DNA of 64,000 nucleotides, taken from the NCBI GenBank assembly GCA_037893245.1, contig JBAIAA010000866.1, positions 558,001 to 622,000 on the forward strand, written 5' to 3'. Under the pieces are notes generated by a model, which saw only the letters and a program-made list of their open reading frames with translations, had not been told where the DNA came from and made no database searches. Each line of letters starts with the position of its first letter. Positions within the stretch are counted from its first letter, which is position 1. Shown here in pieces: positions 10,424 through 22,131 of this stretch. Source of the stretch: Crossaster papposus (taxonomy: Eukaryota; Echinodermata; Asteroidea; Velatida; Solasteridae). Both the position numbers and the translations under genes were made by a program.

Positions 10424-11677
10424 ATGGCGGATGGTACAGAGCTACTTCGCTTGGGGCGCGACTGGTGTAAAAAGGATGACATCCGAGTAGGCAATGCTCT
10501 CCTTCTTGTGGGTAATGATGTGATTGATGTGTCGACGGAGGCAGTGACTCTTAGCCTGGCGGGTATGGTCAGACATCTCTTTGGTGTGTCAAGACGGGAG
10601 CGTGACGGCAAGACACTCATTCTGTGTGAGTTTGACAGGGAAGTGAAGGAAGTTGTGCTTCCCCCATCGGGGGTCTTGACCTTAATTGTTGATGATTCTG
10701 ATTTTCAGTTTCGAATTCAGATGTTGGCCCCTAGTGTATTCAAAAGTAGAGTTTTGGTCAAGGATCTTTCCACAGATGGTTCCCCAGAGGCAAGAGAGAA
10801 ACAAGCAGAAGTGCCACTGGCCAGGGCTTTGACAGCTTGCAGTATCTCCAGCAGTCGAAAACTGCAACCATTCTCAGGAGCCAAGGTGTCCGCGAGGGAT
10901 GAAGACGGCTTTGACACATGGATAGAACTTGTCCAGGGTCAATTGGAAGAAGAACCAGAGGATGCAGAAAAGCGGCGAAGGTTGAGGGAAGCACTCCGTC
11001 CACCTGCCGCTACCATAATTACAGAGTGACGTCGGGACCAACCGGAGGCTACAGCTGAAGACTACTTAGCAGCTCTAGAGCTAGCTTTTGGCAGCACTGA
11101 CTCACCCGAAGAGCTTCGGGTGCAGTTTCATTCTATGCATCAGGGGCGTGGTGAAACCCCCTCGGAGTTTCTCACCCGGCTCCAGGCAGTAGTGCGGAAG
11201 TTGGTGAGGAAGGGCTCCACCAAGAGGGAGGAGGTTAATTCGCTGCTTCTGTCCCAGTTTGTGAAGGGAATATTGTATGATGAAATCCTGCTTGTTAATC
11301 TGCGTCTCAAAGATATGAAGAATGATCCACCTGCCTACTTGAAGCTCTTACAAATGGTGAGGCGTGAGGAGGCGTAACAACAAGCAAAAGTTTCACACCG
11401 TGAACCTAAGGTTCAACCAGTTACAGTTGTACCATCAAAACCAGCGAAGAGTTGTACCCATTCAGTTGATAGGACTCAGTGGAACAACCGCCAACAGAAG
11501 AGGGAGCGCCCAAATTTTTGTTTTTCCTGTGGCCAGGAAGGCCATTTCAAATTTCGTTGCCCCAATGGTGCAGACCTGAAGCGAGTTAATGAACAGCTCA
11601 TTCGCTGCCTTCTTGGACAGGGAAACGACAAAGGGCGCCTGACAGGGGCCAGTCAGGAGCCCGAGACCAAGCAGTAG
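10424..11677 (+). pseudogene. Gypsy gag, PNMA-like, with two in-frame stops
   Basis: One reading frame from ATG 10424 to TAG 11675, interrupted by TGA at 11027-11029 and TAA at 11375-11377. In order it shows an N-terminal domain starting MADGTELLRLGRDWCKK, then a capsid segment with RKLQPFSG, DGFDTWIELV and AEKRRRLREAL after residue 140. A second capsid half follows the TGA (DYLAALELAFGSTDSPEELR, then QGRGETPSEFLTRLQ), and after the TAA comes a CCHC zinc knuckle, CFSCGQEGHFKFRC. The layout resembles the PNMA/ZCCHC family of domesticated gags, including the RDWC opening. Gag would form the particle and bind element RNA. The stops may be mutations or, less likely, readthrough codons. Confidence 0.85.
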
Positions 11678-14600
11678 GTCCCACAGAACATGTTGCCTTT
11701 CAGCCTGGGACAGACATCCCTGTTGGTCTGGTTGGAAATAATCTTGTACAGGATTGCTGTGTGAGTGGTGTCTGGACAAGATGTCTGTTAGACAGCGGAT
11801 CACAAGTCACAATAATTTATGAGAGCTTCTTTCACAGGTTGGGCAAGCAGTTGAATCCACTAGAAGACTTAGTTCTTTGGCATGGTGGAGGAGGAAAGAT
11901 ACCTTACCTAGGTTGGGTGCAGGTGGAGGTCGGATTCCGTGCTGATTTCTGTGGCACCAGTACAGCTTCTTCCATATTGGCATTGGTCGTTCCAGATGGT
12001 CGCGAGTCTTCGCAGTACTCAGTGATTGTTGGCACTAACTCAGGGGCACTGAGGAACTGCTATGAAACTCTTGCAGGGTTGCGTGCAAAAGAAAGAGTGG
12101 AGGCTGCCAGGATAAGTGCAACGTGTCAAAAGATCTACCAAGATTTCGCAGTGTCACAAAAGGCCGGACTGGATGGGAAGATAGGGCCAGTTAGGTGTGT
12201 TGGGCGTGACCATGTTGTCCCTGCTAACTCGCATGTTTTGGTGTCTTGTACCATTCGAAACAGACTTGGAAAGGCTGTGACGGCTTTGATGGAGGATGCC
12301 ATCCCACGCCGGTTGCCTGGTGGTGCTGAAGCTTTGTGCTCATTGGTTAAGATAAATGCTGGGTTCCAGAGGGTGAGGGTCTGCATTCAAAACCACACCA
12401 ACAAAGACATTCGCCTACCCAATAGGTGTATTGTGGCGAATGCTTTTCTACCTGCATCAATCTGTGGTCACAGTGATGAGTTGGGGGGCAAGTCACCCTC
12501 AGTTTCTGCACATTTTGCTCAACACAAGGGTGAAACATCCAAAGTAACCAAAGAGGAGTTCCAGAAACTACCGTTTGTTTGGGGTCCACTTGATGAGAGG
12601 TGGAAGGCTAGAATCTTGGACTTGGCTTACAGCAAGTCCGAAGTATTTTCGCACCATGACTGGGATGTGGGCCTAACCAGTGGTATCGAACATGAAATCA
12701 GGCTTAGTGATGAACATCCATTCCGGGAAAGATCACGTCGGATTTCACCAGCTGATTTGAAGGACCTGCGAGACCATTTGCAGCACTTGCTTGATGTTGG
12801 AATCATCACCGAGTCGAAGAGTAGATATGCCTCTCCGATAGTCATCGTGAGAAAGAAAAATGGCAACTTAAGACTCTGTATTGACTATCGGACTCTTAAT
12901 TCCAGGACGGTGCCTGATCAGTACGCTGTTCCATTGGTGCAGGAGGCCTTGGACTGTCTACATGGGTGCAAGTGGTTCTCTGTGATTGACCTCAAGTCAG
13001 GCTACTATCAAATCCCAATGAGACAATCTGACAAAGAGAAGACAGCTTTCATCTGCCCTGCCGGGTTCTTTCAGTTTGAAAGGATGCCACAAGGTGTGAA
13101 GGGGGCCCCAGCCACCTTCCAAAGGTTGATGGAGCAGTGCATGTCAGGGTTAAATCTGGCAGAGGTACTAGTGTATATGGACGATGTCATTATTTTTGCA
13201 TCTACCTTGGAACAGATGGAAGAACGTCGGGGCAGGGTTTTCAGCCGACTCTCAGAGTATGGGTTGAAGATTGCGCCGGAGAAATGTCAGTTGTGTTGTC
13301 CCTCGGTAAAGTACCTGGGTCATGTGGTCTCTGGTGAGGGAGTCCGGACTAATCCCGAGAAAGTGGAAGCCATTCGGTCATGGCCGCCTCCTAAAGACCC
13401 CAAACAGTTAAGGGCCTTCCTTGGACTCGCTGGGTACTATAGGAGGTTTATTGAGGGTTTTTCTACTATAGCCAAACCTTTGCATGGGTTGATACCGGGT
13501 CATCAAAAGAAGAGGTCTTCTTCAATGCAATCAAGAAGTGAGAACCAGGGTGGAGCTTGTAGAGCATCATTTGAATCCTAGTGGACCCCCGAGTGTCAAG
13601 AGGCTTTTCAGACTCTGAAGCAGAGGTTGTGCTCAGCTCCAGTTCTGGCATTCGCAGATGTGGCCCAACCATTTGTGATGCATGTAGATGCGTCCCGTGA
13701 TGGGTTGGGTGCGGTGTTGTGTCAAGAATCGGAGGGGAAGTTGCGTCCCATTGCTTATGCTAGCCGTGGGTTGACACCCTCTGAAAAGAATTATCCAGCC
13801 CACAAACTGGAGTTCTTGGCCCTTAAATGGGCAATTTCAGACAAGTTTAGGGACTACTTGTACGCAGCTCGAGGAACCAGGGTCTTTACTGATAACAACC
13901 CTTTGACTTATGTCCTTTCAACAGCGAAGCTTGATGCCACAGGGCATCGCTGGCTGGCAGCTCTGACAACTTTCGACTTCACCATCCACTACAAACCGGG
14001 TCGCACTAATCAGGATGCGGACGCTCTTTCTCGACGGCCTCAGGATGCTAAAGACGTAGAGTCTTTCGAACATGGCCAGACAGAAAAGATACATATCCTC
14101 CAGGCACGACTGCAAGATGATGCTGATGGCGAGTGCCCAGCTATTGATGGGGAGGTTATGGACGCTATTTGTGCAACACATCTGGTTAGTTCTGGGGAAG
14201 TTGTTGTGACTGAGCCATCTGAGACGGGAGGTCGTTCATTGGTGTATTCTTTGGCTTTGGGTGCCGAGGCTGTCTCCTTGGACTACTGTTCAGTCAAGTT
14301 GTCAGATGATGGAGATGGAGAGGTCGACTGGCAGAAGGAGCAAGGTCAGGATGACGATATCAGGCAGATTGTTGGATTTGTCGCTGAGGGGAGAAAACCC
14401 AAAGTGATTTCAGATTTTCCAGACGAGATCAAGTTGATGTTGGGACAATACAACAAGCTAGTGTTAAGGGATGGAGTGTTATATAGGCGAGTGGTTTCAG
14501 GTGAGAAAGAGTTGTTTCAGTTGGTCTTACCCACTAAGTTTAGGGAGACAGCCATCCGTGGACTTCACAATGACCTTGGCCACCTTGGAGCTGAGCGTGT

Positions 14601-16659
14601 AGTGGACTTAGCACGCCAGAGATTCTTTTGGCCAAGGATGGCGGCCAGCATAGAGACATGGGTGTCAAACTGTGCTCAGTGCGTGTCCTACAAAACCTCT
14701 CAGAAAGTTGCAGCTCCATTGGTGAACATCACGACTACCTACCCTCTGGAATTGGTCTGCATCGACTTTTTGAAGTTGGAGCAGGACCGAAGTGGAGCGC
14801 AGTATGTTCTGGTTGTAACAGATCATTTTTCACGTTACGCCCAAGGATTTTCCACGAAGGACAAGTCCTCACGCACTGTTGCTCGGTTGCTTTGGGAAAA
14901 GTTTTTTTTGCCGTATGGATTGCCGAAGCAAATCCATTCTGATCAAGGGCGTGAGTTCGACAACAGGTTGATCAAAGAACTCACCAGTCTCCTTGGGGTG
15001 AAGAAGTCCCGAACCTCGCCTTATCATCCCCAGGGTGACCCTCAGCCCGAACGATTTAATCGTACATTGCTGAGTATGCTTGGTACTCTGCCAAGTGACA
15101 AGAAGGAGAACTGGAGCAAGTTTGTAGGTTCCGTTGTGCATGCCTATGATAGCACACGTAACGATAGTACTGGGTTTTCACCGTACTACCTCATGTTTGG
15201 GCGAGAGGCGAGACTTCCACTCGATCTGTGTTTTGGAACTACCCCTGATGGCATCAAAAACAAAGACCACTACAAATATGTCCAGGACTTGAGGCAGAGT
15301 CTCGAACATGCTTACCAGCTTGCCTCCCAGGAATTGGCAAAGTCGGCTGCTTCAAACAAAAAGCGGTATGACCTCAAGGTGAGAGGCAGTGAGTTGAATG
15401 TTGGGGATAGGGTACTGATCCGAAATGTTGGATTCAAGGGTCCACATAAACTTGCTGATAAGTGGAGAGACACGGTGTATCGAGTTGCAGACCGCCCAAG
15501 TGATGCTATTCCTGTTTATAGGTTGAAACCAGAGACAGGAGGAGGTCCTTCGAAAATGTTGCATCGCAACATGATCCTGCCCATTGGGGTTCTTACAGGT
15601 GAAGTGGAACCTGTCAGAGAGAAGGTATTGCCAAGGAGACCAGTTACCAGACAGTTACAGCGACAAAGAGTTCAATGTTCAGATAACCCACCGAGAGAGG
15701 AGGAAGGGGAGGATAGTCCGGACGAGGATGATCCTGTAATCATCACCATATGGGGAAGGGACTCCGGTGAGATGACAACTGTGCCTCCTGTAGGTGAGTC
15801 CAAAGAGGACAACAGCCTGTCTGATGATAGTCTTGGGAAGCCAAGTGAGGTTTGTATAGCTGAGGTATGTAGAAATGAGGAATCATGTGTATCCCCTGAT
15901 GTGTCACCTTTGAGAGTTGATGCTGAACCGTTTGTTCCTCAGTTATCACCATCCAGGTCTCAGGAATTTTCAGGGGTCGACGACGACACCGAGAATGTCT
16001 CCATAGAGTCTGACCTAGCAAATTCTTTGGTTGTTGGTGAGACAGTGCAAGTGTTACCGGCAAATGGAGAACACACAGAGTTGTGTGCTCAGCCCGAGGA
16101 TCAGCAGTGTGCAGAACCTTCAACTGTGGGTGTGCCAAGTGAACTACCACCTGGAGATTCTGAGGATGAGATCAGGGAAAGTGACGACACTGCATGTGAG
16201 ACAGCAAGGGAGGCTTCTGTACCGAGTCTGGATGGGGTTTCTAATGACACACAGGGTGCCGCTCCCTACTGTAGTGATGCGGGGTATGTACCTTATAGTG
16301 ACTTGGATGTTGGTGCTGAGGTTGTGGTTAGTGGCCATGCTGATGATGCTAATGTTGATCAAGATGTTGATCCAAATGCTCATAAGTCTGCCCCACCACA
16401 AACTCAAACCATTCCATATAGCCCTTTTGCTGAGGATGTTCCTACTGTGGAGCCCGAGGTGCAGAGCCAGGGTGAGGTCGGTGTGTCTCGTCCGTCAAGA
16501 GAGCGAAGACCTCCTCAGAGATTCACCTACGAGGTGTTTGGCCGGCCTGTATGCCACAGGCTAAGCGTCAATGCCTTGGAGCACTGGCTCCCAGATTTCT
16601 GTAAGCCCTTGTTCCTACCCACAAAGAAGGATTGCATCGGGGCGATGCAGCAGGTTTAG
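11593..16659 (+). pseudogene. Gypsy pol: protease, RT, RNase H, integrase, acidic tail
   Basis: A -1 frame relative to gag, with no start of its own needed. The protease active site is LLDSGS near 11788. The reverse transcriptase has LRLCIDYRTLN, the LKSGYYQI motif and YMDD at 13174-13185. An in-frame TAG at 13579-13581 sits between RT and RNase H. RNase H follows (HVDASRDGLGAVL, TDNNPLTY, DADALSRRP). The integrase has an H-H-C-C zinc domain (about 14560-14690) and the D-D-E residues in VCIDF (14755), HSDQG (about 14935) and PERFNRT (about 15046). A roughly 330-residue Glu/Asp/Ser-rich tail follows the integrase to TAG 16657. Apart from the one stop the gene looks complete. Confidence 0.92.
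11620..11657 (+). promoter_or_regulatory. Probable -1 ribosomal frameshift signal between gag and pol
   Basis: The heptamer GGGAAAC (11620-11626) lies in the gag frame as G GGA AAC, the canonical X XXY YYZ slippery form. Eleven bases later CCTGAC (11638-11643) can pair with GTCAGG (11652-11657) to form a hairpin. The pol frame is exactly -1 to gag, is open from 11593, and overlaps gag by about 85 nt. Position, phase and structure all fit programmed frameshifting. Function is inferred. Confidence 0.75.
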
Positions 16660-16669
16660 TAGGGCGGAG
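16659..16669 (+). promoter_or_regulatory. Gypsy polypurine tract
   Basis: GTAGGGCGGAG lies between the pol stop codon and the 3' LTR. The purine-rich run abutting the LTR is where plus-strand DNA synthesis normally begins. It is short and contains a T and a C, so confidence is moderate. Confidence 0.6.
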
Positions 16670-17438
16670 TGTAGCCCGTGATTCTGTGGAAGGGCGCCCT
16701 CAATAAAATGGTGCGGCAAAAGTTTGCTCGTGCAATTTTACGCCATTTTGTCTGCTCGTTTTTCAACGTGTTCTCTGAAAAGTTCAAGAGATTTGTTCCG
16801 AAAAGGTGCTTTATAAGTGACTTATTCAGTCTGTGGCTCTCAGAATACGAGGAGGAAGTCATAAGACCTGAGGTAGCAGTGTCCGTGTCCATATCAGCAG
16901 AGACAAGCTGAGAGGCTGTTGTCGACGGAGGCCAACCCAAGTACTGGCTTCACTTTGTGCGACGATTTCAGTAGACACTGAGTTACCATGGTTACAGGTC
17001 AGCAGTAGATGACTGTCGTGTGACATGTGGATGAAGAGGATTCATCGATAGTCTCCAGCCCGTCCAGAGCTACGGGGAGTGAGACCAAACATTGACACCC
17101 GTCAACTGAACTCTCAGAAGTTCCACTAACTATTGGGATCGTCTCAGTTTTGAACTGAGGACTTCCAGACTTTTAACCGGTCCCGAACATTTGCTTTAGT
17201 GTGCACACACGTCGAGGGAGTCCCCGGGAACAAACAACTATAGGGCCTGGTCGACCATATCCTTTTTTTTTTGAAACATTGTATTGCATTTTTATATGTA
17301 CGTTTGTTGTGAGAGTTGTTCTAAGAAATAAATAAAACTAAAGTTTGATTGTTTGAGATCATTCCATACTTCTAGTTTCATTGATTCATTCCAAATTTAA
17401 TAACTGACAATTCTAGCCCACAGGGTCCTTGGCTTACA
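16670..17438 (+). repeat. Gypsy 3' LTR
   Basis: Same 769-bp length as the 5' LTR, starting TGTAGCCCGTGATTC and ending CTTGGCTTACA, followed by the TCAA duplication. About four mismatches over 769 bp give roughly 99.5 percent identity. Confidence 0.97.
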
Positions 17439-17465
17439 TCAAGGTCAGGCTGAGGTCAAAGTTCA

Positions 17466-18715
17466 CAAGGCATATAATACTGCATAAATGCAGATCTATG
17501 ATTGGTTAAGTGAAAAAAATCAAAGGTTCCACAAACATGGAGATTCTTACAAATTAAGCTACTTAACAATTTAAATCAAAATTTCAAATGTTTATTTGAA
17601 TAAATCCAAGATGGCGGCCATATATTTGTGTTTATTGGGAAGCAGCGTAATCATACATGTCACTCAAGGTTTTTTAATTTTTAGAGCGATTCTCGGTCAC
17701 CTAGGAAGGACATTAACGTGAAGGACGTGTAATACTGGGTTTTGTGGAATTTTCTTTCTTTTTCTGTGAGGCTATTAGGTTTTTAAATTCTAATGGAGTG
17801 CTTTTGCAAGAAGGTATAGCACAGAGAAACCGGTTTATGCAGGCATACTTCAAGGAATGATCAGTTAATCTTTTTGTGTTTTTTGTTATCAATTCCAGAG
17901 TTAGCTGCAGTGAATCAGAACTCATTCTATGTGGGAAGGAGAGGGTGTTTTATGGGAGTTTTCACAAGTCAGAACTTTTTCTCATCGTTTTCGTTATTTT
18001 TTTTGGAGATGCTGAAGCAGTTCTGCTGCGTAAGGTATCATTGGATTTTAGGTAGTGGCTGGTCTACAGAGATAAATATGCATAATTTATTGTGTGCTGG
18101 TATGCCAGCAGTGTGGTTGCGTAACTATCCCGCCCAGAGCGTAATTCATAATTTAAGGTTTTTTTTCAGTGATATACGCTTCATGGGAGGTCAGTTCAGG
18201 CCACTTTTTTTTCGCGAGATTGCAGTCTGTAGGAATGGGAGGGGGGGGGGGGGGAGGAGGGGGTGTTTCGTGTACAAGTTTCAACAGAACCCATCCGTGC
18301 TTTTCGTTATTGTTTTGAGATGCGGAATAGGTTCTGCTGACAAGTATCATATGGATTGTATTTGTGACTGTTCTGCAGGCCAATTGGGTTAGACATTCCC
18401 TAAACGCGGGAGTTTCAAACACTGTCTCTGGTTTTGGCGACGCGATGACTGGTTTGTGTATTGCCACAGTGGTCCCTTTGTGTTTAGTTCACACAGTGAT
18501 TGATTATTACCGGTGATAATATGCCGTCCCCTCTTTTTTTTCCTTTTTTGGAAGGGGAGCAGGGCATATTTTATGTGCTATATCATGCACTTCATCAGTC
18601 AACCTCTTATATAGTTCATTTTGCTTTCCTTGTTTTTATTTGTGTGTCGGTTTATATGACGCATGGCAAGGACAAGGGGGCGGGGGGGTTGGTGGGGTTT
18701 GACTTATTTATTTTG
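17466..18715. other. Interior of the composite element, no gene seen
   Basis: Continues the interrupted ~173-bp repeat for a short way, then becomes AT-rich sequence with a 13-base G tract at 18240. No endonuclease domain (GIY-YIG) is visible downstream of the Penelope fragment. Confidence 0.5.
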
Positions 18716-18717
18716 TT

Positions 18718-19931
18718 TTAGTCTTGAGATCTATTTCTTTGATCATTGTTTTGTTCTTTCAATAGTTCCAATAGAATTTGAAGATTCTCCTCATCAAGAT
18801 TTTGTTCCTCTTGGTTGGATTGTGGAGACGCTTTAGTCCTAGATCGAACAAGTTCATCTTTTATGTTTTTGTGCCGTTTGTATGCCAGGATGGGTTGGGT
18901 ATCAAATAGCCTATTCAGATATTCGTTTTCGCTAATCAAGGGCTAGTGTTTGAGGATAGCCCGTTTCAGGGCTGGGTGCGCGATATGTGGGTAGTATGGT
19001 AGGACGAACACCAGTGGGATATTGTTTTTGTTTTTTTCACGCTAAGGGTCCGCGGGAGTCTTTCCCCTTTGAGAAAGGAGAGCTAGGTCTTCGTTTGTGT
19101 ATCCGCGCTTTTGAAGTTTGTCTTTGAAGAATTCAACCCTCTCCTCAAAGTATTTTGAATGGGTACATATACGTTTGTATCTGGTCACTTCGCCCTTGAT
19201 TAATCCGCCAAATACCGACTTAGGGTGTGCTGAATCTCGAGCTAGGTACTGAAATGTATCAGTTTTTTTGGTAGCGACTCGAGTATCCAATATCCCTTCA
19301 TGTATGAATCGTTCGCCTTTGTAGATAATAAGGTCGAGAAAAGTGACTTGGCGGTGCGAGATCTCAGACGTGAACTTCAGCGTAGGGTGAATTTTATTAA
19401 GTGATTGCACTAGGTCAGCAGCCTGCTTTTCATTTCCGTTAAAGATTATAAGAACATCGTCTCTATATCTCATGTAACTCACAATTGAGGGATTGTGAGG
19501 GAGGATTTTGTCTTGTTCGTATTTGAATAGAGTTATGTCACAAATCTCCGGACTGCATTCGCTGCCCATGGCCACGCCAATTTTTTGTCCGAAAAACTTG
19601 CCATTAAATTCAAACGTGTTTCGACGCATAATGAGTTTAAGGAGACGTCGCGCGTGGTCTGTCGTGGGCTTGGGTATTGCGTATAGTCTGTCATCGGCCA
19701 TTGCAAGTGCGTCACAAACTGATTCAATTGCCTCATCTTGTGGGCAGTTTAGTGTACATGGATACTATATCCAGTGTTATCAATAAGTTATCTTGCTCCA
19801 ATGTCAGGTTATTTAGTTTTTCAAGCACATGCCCAGAATCGCGTGTGTATGTGCTTTGCTGTTTGACAATTGGGAGCAAGAAATAGTCTATGTATTTAAA
19901 TATGGATTGAGTCGGTCCTCCGCAACCACTA
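18718..19931 (-). pseudogene. Penelope-like element RT, C-terminal part, decayed
   Basis: The minus strand encodes the palm of a Penelope-type reverse transcriptase. From the hAT-like boundary it reads GCGGPTQSIFKYIDYFLL, a frameshift near 19745, then MADDRLYAIPKP, GVAMGSECSPEICD and the catalytic RYRDDVLIIF near 19450-19476, with HRQVTFLDL after it. A further shifted piece at 18718-18939 contains LAYKRHKNIKDELVRS, the usual end of the RT region. Frameshifts and stops show it is dead. Penelope elements copy RNA into DNA at open chromosome ends or nicks. The GIY-YIG endonuclease expected in canonical members was not found. Confidence 0.85.
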
Positions 19932-22126
19932 CAGGCCCGTAAGACACTTTTTTCAAAGGGGGGGCGTTTTCAACAACAACAAAAAAGTCAAAAAAAAAAA
20001 TTCCCTTCGGAAACACGCTCATTCTCTTATTTTAATGTTCCATTATGGTGTCATAGTTTACCTTTCTTGTTGGTCGACGCACAGAAATACCGGAAGTAGT
20101 TTTTGACATGATTCTACAACAATCTTAACAACCTTCCACCACCAGTCCGTTGACGAGTTGCAGCGTGTGATCACGTGACAAAACATGGTCACGTGTGTAA
20201 ATAAGTGTACAAGGAAATGAGAAAACACCGTTTATTTCCCTTCTATCCTTTTAATTCCAAGTCGTGATTTGCATAAATAGACTAAGTAACACCGTTATGT
20301 CAGATTATTGTTTCAAAACCATGTCTTAATCAGTACTAAAAATCCGGGTTAAAAATCAACTGTCGTAGCAACACTAAAGCACATGTCCGTTCGTGCATAA
20401 TAAGTATGCGCAGTAGTCTGTTTGCGCATTAATGACGTCAGCCTAGCCCTTAGTTGGAACTTTGAGGAACCTTGTAGCAAATGCATAAATGGTGTTAGGA
20501 AGTTACAATGGATCAAACTGTAGAGACTACTACAAACTGTAGTTGCTTAAGTCAATTAGGTTGTTTCTCTCTCTGCTTTGAGTACTCATGTACAACCACA
20601 GACTTGGCTTTAATAAGTCTATCACACATAAGACGTCACATGACATCGATATCCCACACACATTCGCACTCGGAAAACAACAAGTACAAATATCCTAACA
20701 TGGAAACCCCGGCCATCTCGTTTGTTTAAACAAATAAAAACCTGAACGCACATCAGCAAATCTGTAATTTAGAACACAAATAACCCGCAGACGGGATTAT
20801 TCCACCTACAATACATTATAACATTTGAAACAAACCAGCCACAACGTAGCCGCTATACTCATAAACAAAGGGCCGACCAAAACATATTTGTCCAAATACC
20901 GCACACGGTTTGACCATATGTTTCTTTTTCAAACACCAAAAAAAACGTCTCTTTCCATCACCGCACACGGTTAGATGTTTTGATTTTTTCTTAAACAACT
21001 ATCAAAAGATAGAAGAAAAACTTATCTAAAAGCCCATACCTCATTTAACTATTTTCCAAAATAGGAAAATATAAATAATGGCTTTTTCAAACAAAAAACA
21101 AACACACTTTTAGCCCAAATCCACAACATGAGTTCACAACCCATGCTCTGTTTTCCGCTCTATCGCATCCGAGCACCCATTGGATAATAAGATGACCAAT
21201 CACAACACGGTATCATCCACCGGGCCACGCCGTTTTGCACGCTACCCATCTTACGTACGCAAACTGTACATATATACCCCAGAGAATACCAACAAAACCA
21301 GGGAAACATCCCTCCTAAAACATCTCATCAACCAAAACAAACCAAACGGTTTTTCTTGCCTACAATGTGCCCCACAATCCGAATATATTCATTATATTCA
21401 TATACAATTTCCGCATAGGAAAGCCATGGCAAGAAATAAACCGAAAAAAGGTAACAATGAGATCACTTAACCAACAAATATCAAACCTCTTCTCTGGCAA
21501 ATGCGAACGCAAAAACGCCAATTCCAATCAGCAACCGAGCCATAAACAACCGGACCGTAACAATTAAAACACCAAGCAGTAAAAAAACACAGTTGTAACC
21601 CAACATACTGCTCTCTATACAAGAGAAATAATACGGACCCAATATAAATAATATGGCTAAGTTCCAAATACCTGGAATTCACGTTCATTGATTGTAACCA
21701 CACCAAACCCACACACCTTGCGAGTTAGACCCGATTCCTTACCATGGAATCACCTACCTGCAACTGACGAGTGTCATAACAGTAAAGACACGAAAGCACT
21801 GCTATTGCTAACACAAGAGAATTTGCGATTACAATTCTCCCCTCGCACCCCAAATAAAATCACATTTGATTTATCTTATACCATACGGTCATCTAGTCTT
21901 TAGTGTTCGCCCACTCCATTTATTTCGGACATAACGGGCCTAGACTATTTCGTGCTTAAATTAAGCCATACAAGTCACAGAGAGAGGAATGTCACTGGAT
22001 GGGAAAGCGCCATCATTCTCTTAACCAAAAACGCAATTTTTACCTTAAAAAAAAAAAAAAAAAAAAAAAAGATTTTCAAAGGGGGGGCGTTCGCAACCGT
22101 CGCCCCCCCCCCATCTGACGGGCCTG
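19932..22126. mobile_element. CAGGCCCGT-ended DNA transposon with 5-bp duplication (hAT5-like), non-autonomous
   Basis: The ends CAGGCCCGTAAG and the inverse of ACGGGCCTG are flanked by CACTA on both sides (19927-19931 and 22127-22131). Removing the element and one CACTA copy rejoins the Penelope RT frame through its conserved IISGCGGPT motif, an exact proof of insertion. TTTTCAAAGGGGGGGCGTT occurs near both ends in the same orientation, and an A-tract lies at 22047-22070. No transposase is seen in the 2195 bp. The 213-bp copy at 48694 shares the ends. The 5-bp duplication and CAGG tips suggest the hAT5 group; this is inference. Confidence 0.85.
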
Positions 22127-22131
22127 CACTA

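Larger units (their letters stand above)
8088..17438 (+). mobile_element. Ty3/Gypsy LTR retrotransposon, young, coding frame interrupted
   Basis: A 9351-bp element with two 769-bp LTRs, primer site, gag, pol in the order protease-RT-RNase H-integrase, and a polypurine tract. The target duplication is TCAA (8084-8087 and 17439-17442). Removing the element restores GACCTTTATCAAGGTCAGGC, matching neighbouring copies of the host repeat. The LTRs differ at about four positions, so insertion is recent. Three in-frame stops (TGA 11027, TAA 11375, TAG 13579) interrupt it, so this copy may depend on proteins from others. Confidence 0.97.

Noticed and set aside
10682-11003. Minus-strand ORFs opposite the Gypsy gag
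   Set aside because: Antisense shadows with no recognised domain.
19973-22070. Retroposed transcript with poly-A and a 19-bp duplication
   Set aside because: First reading of the TTTTCAAAGGGGGGGCGTT direct repeats and A-tract. The CACTA duplication and CAGGCCCGT inverted ends just outside explain the boundaries better and restore the Penelope frame exactly.
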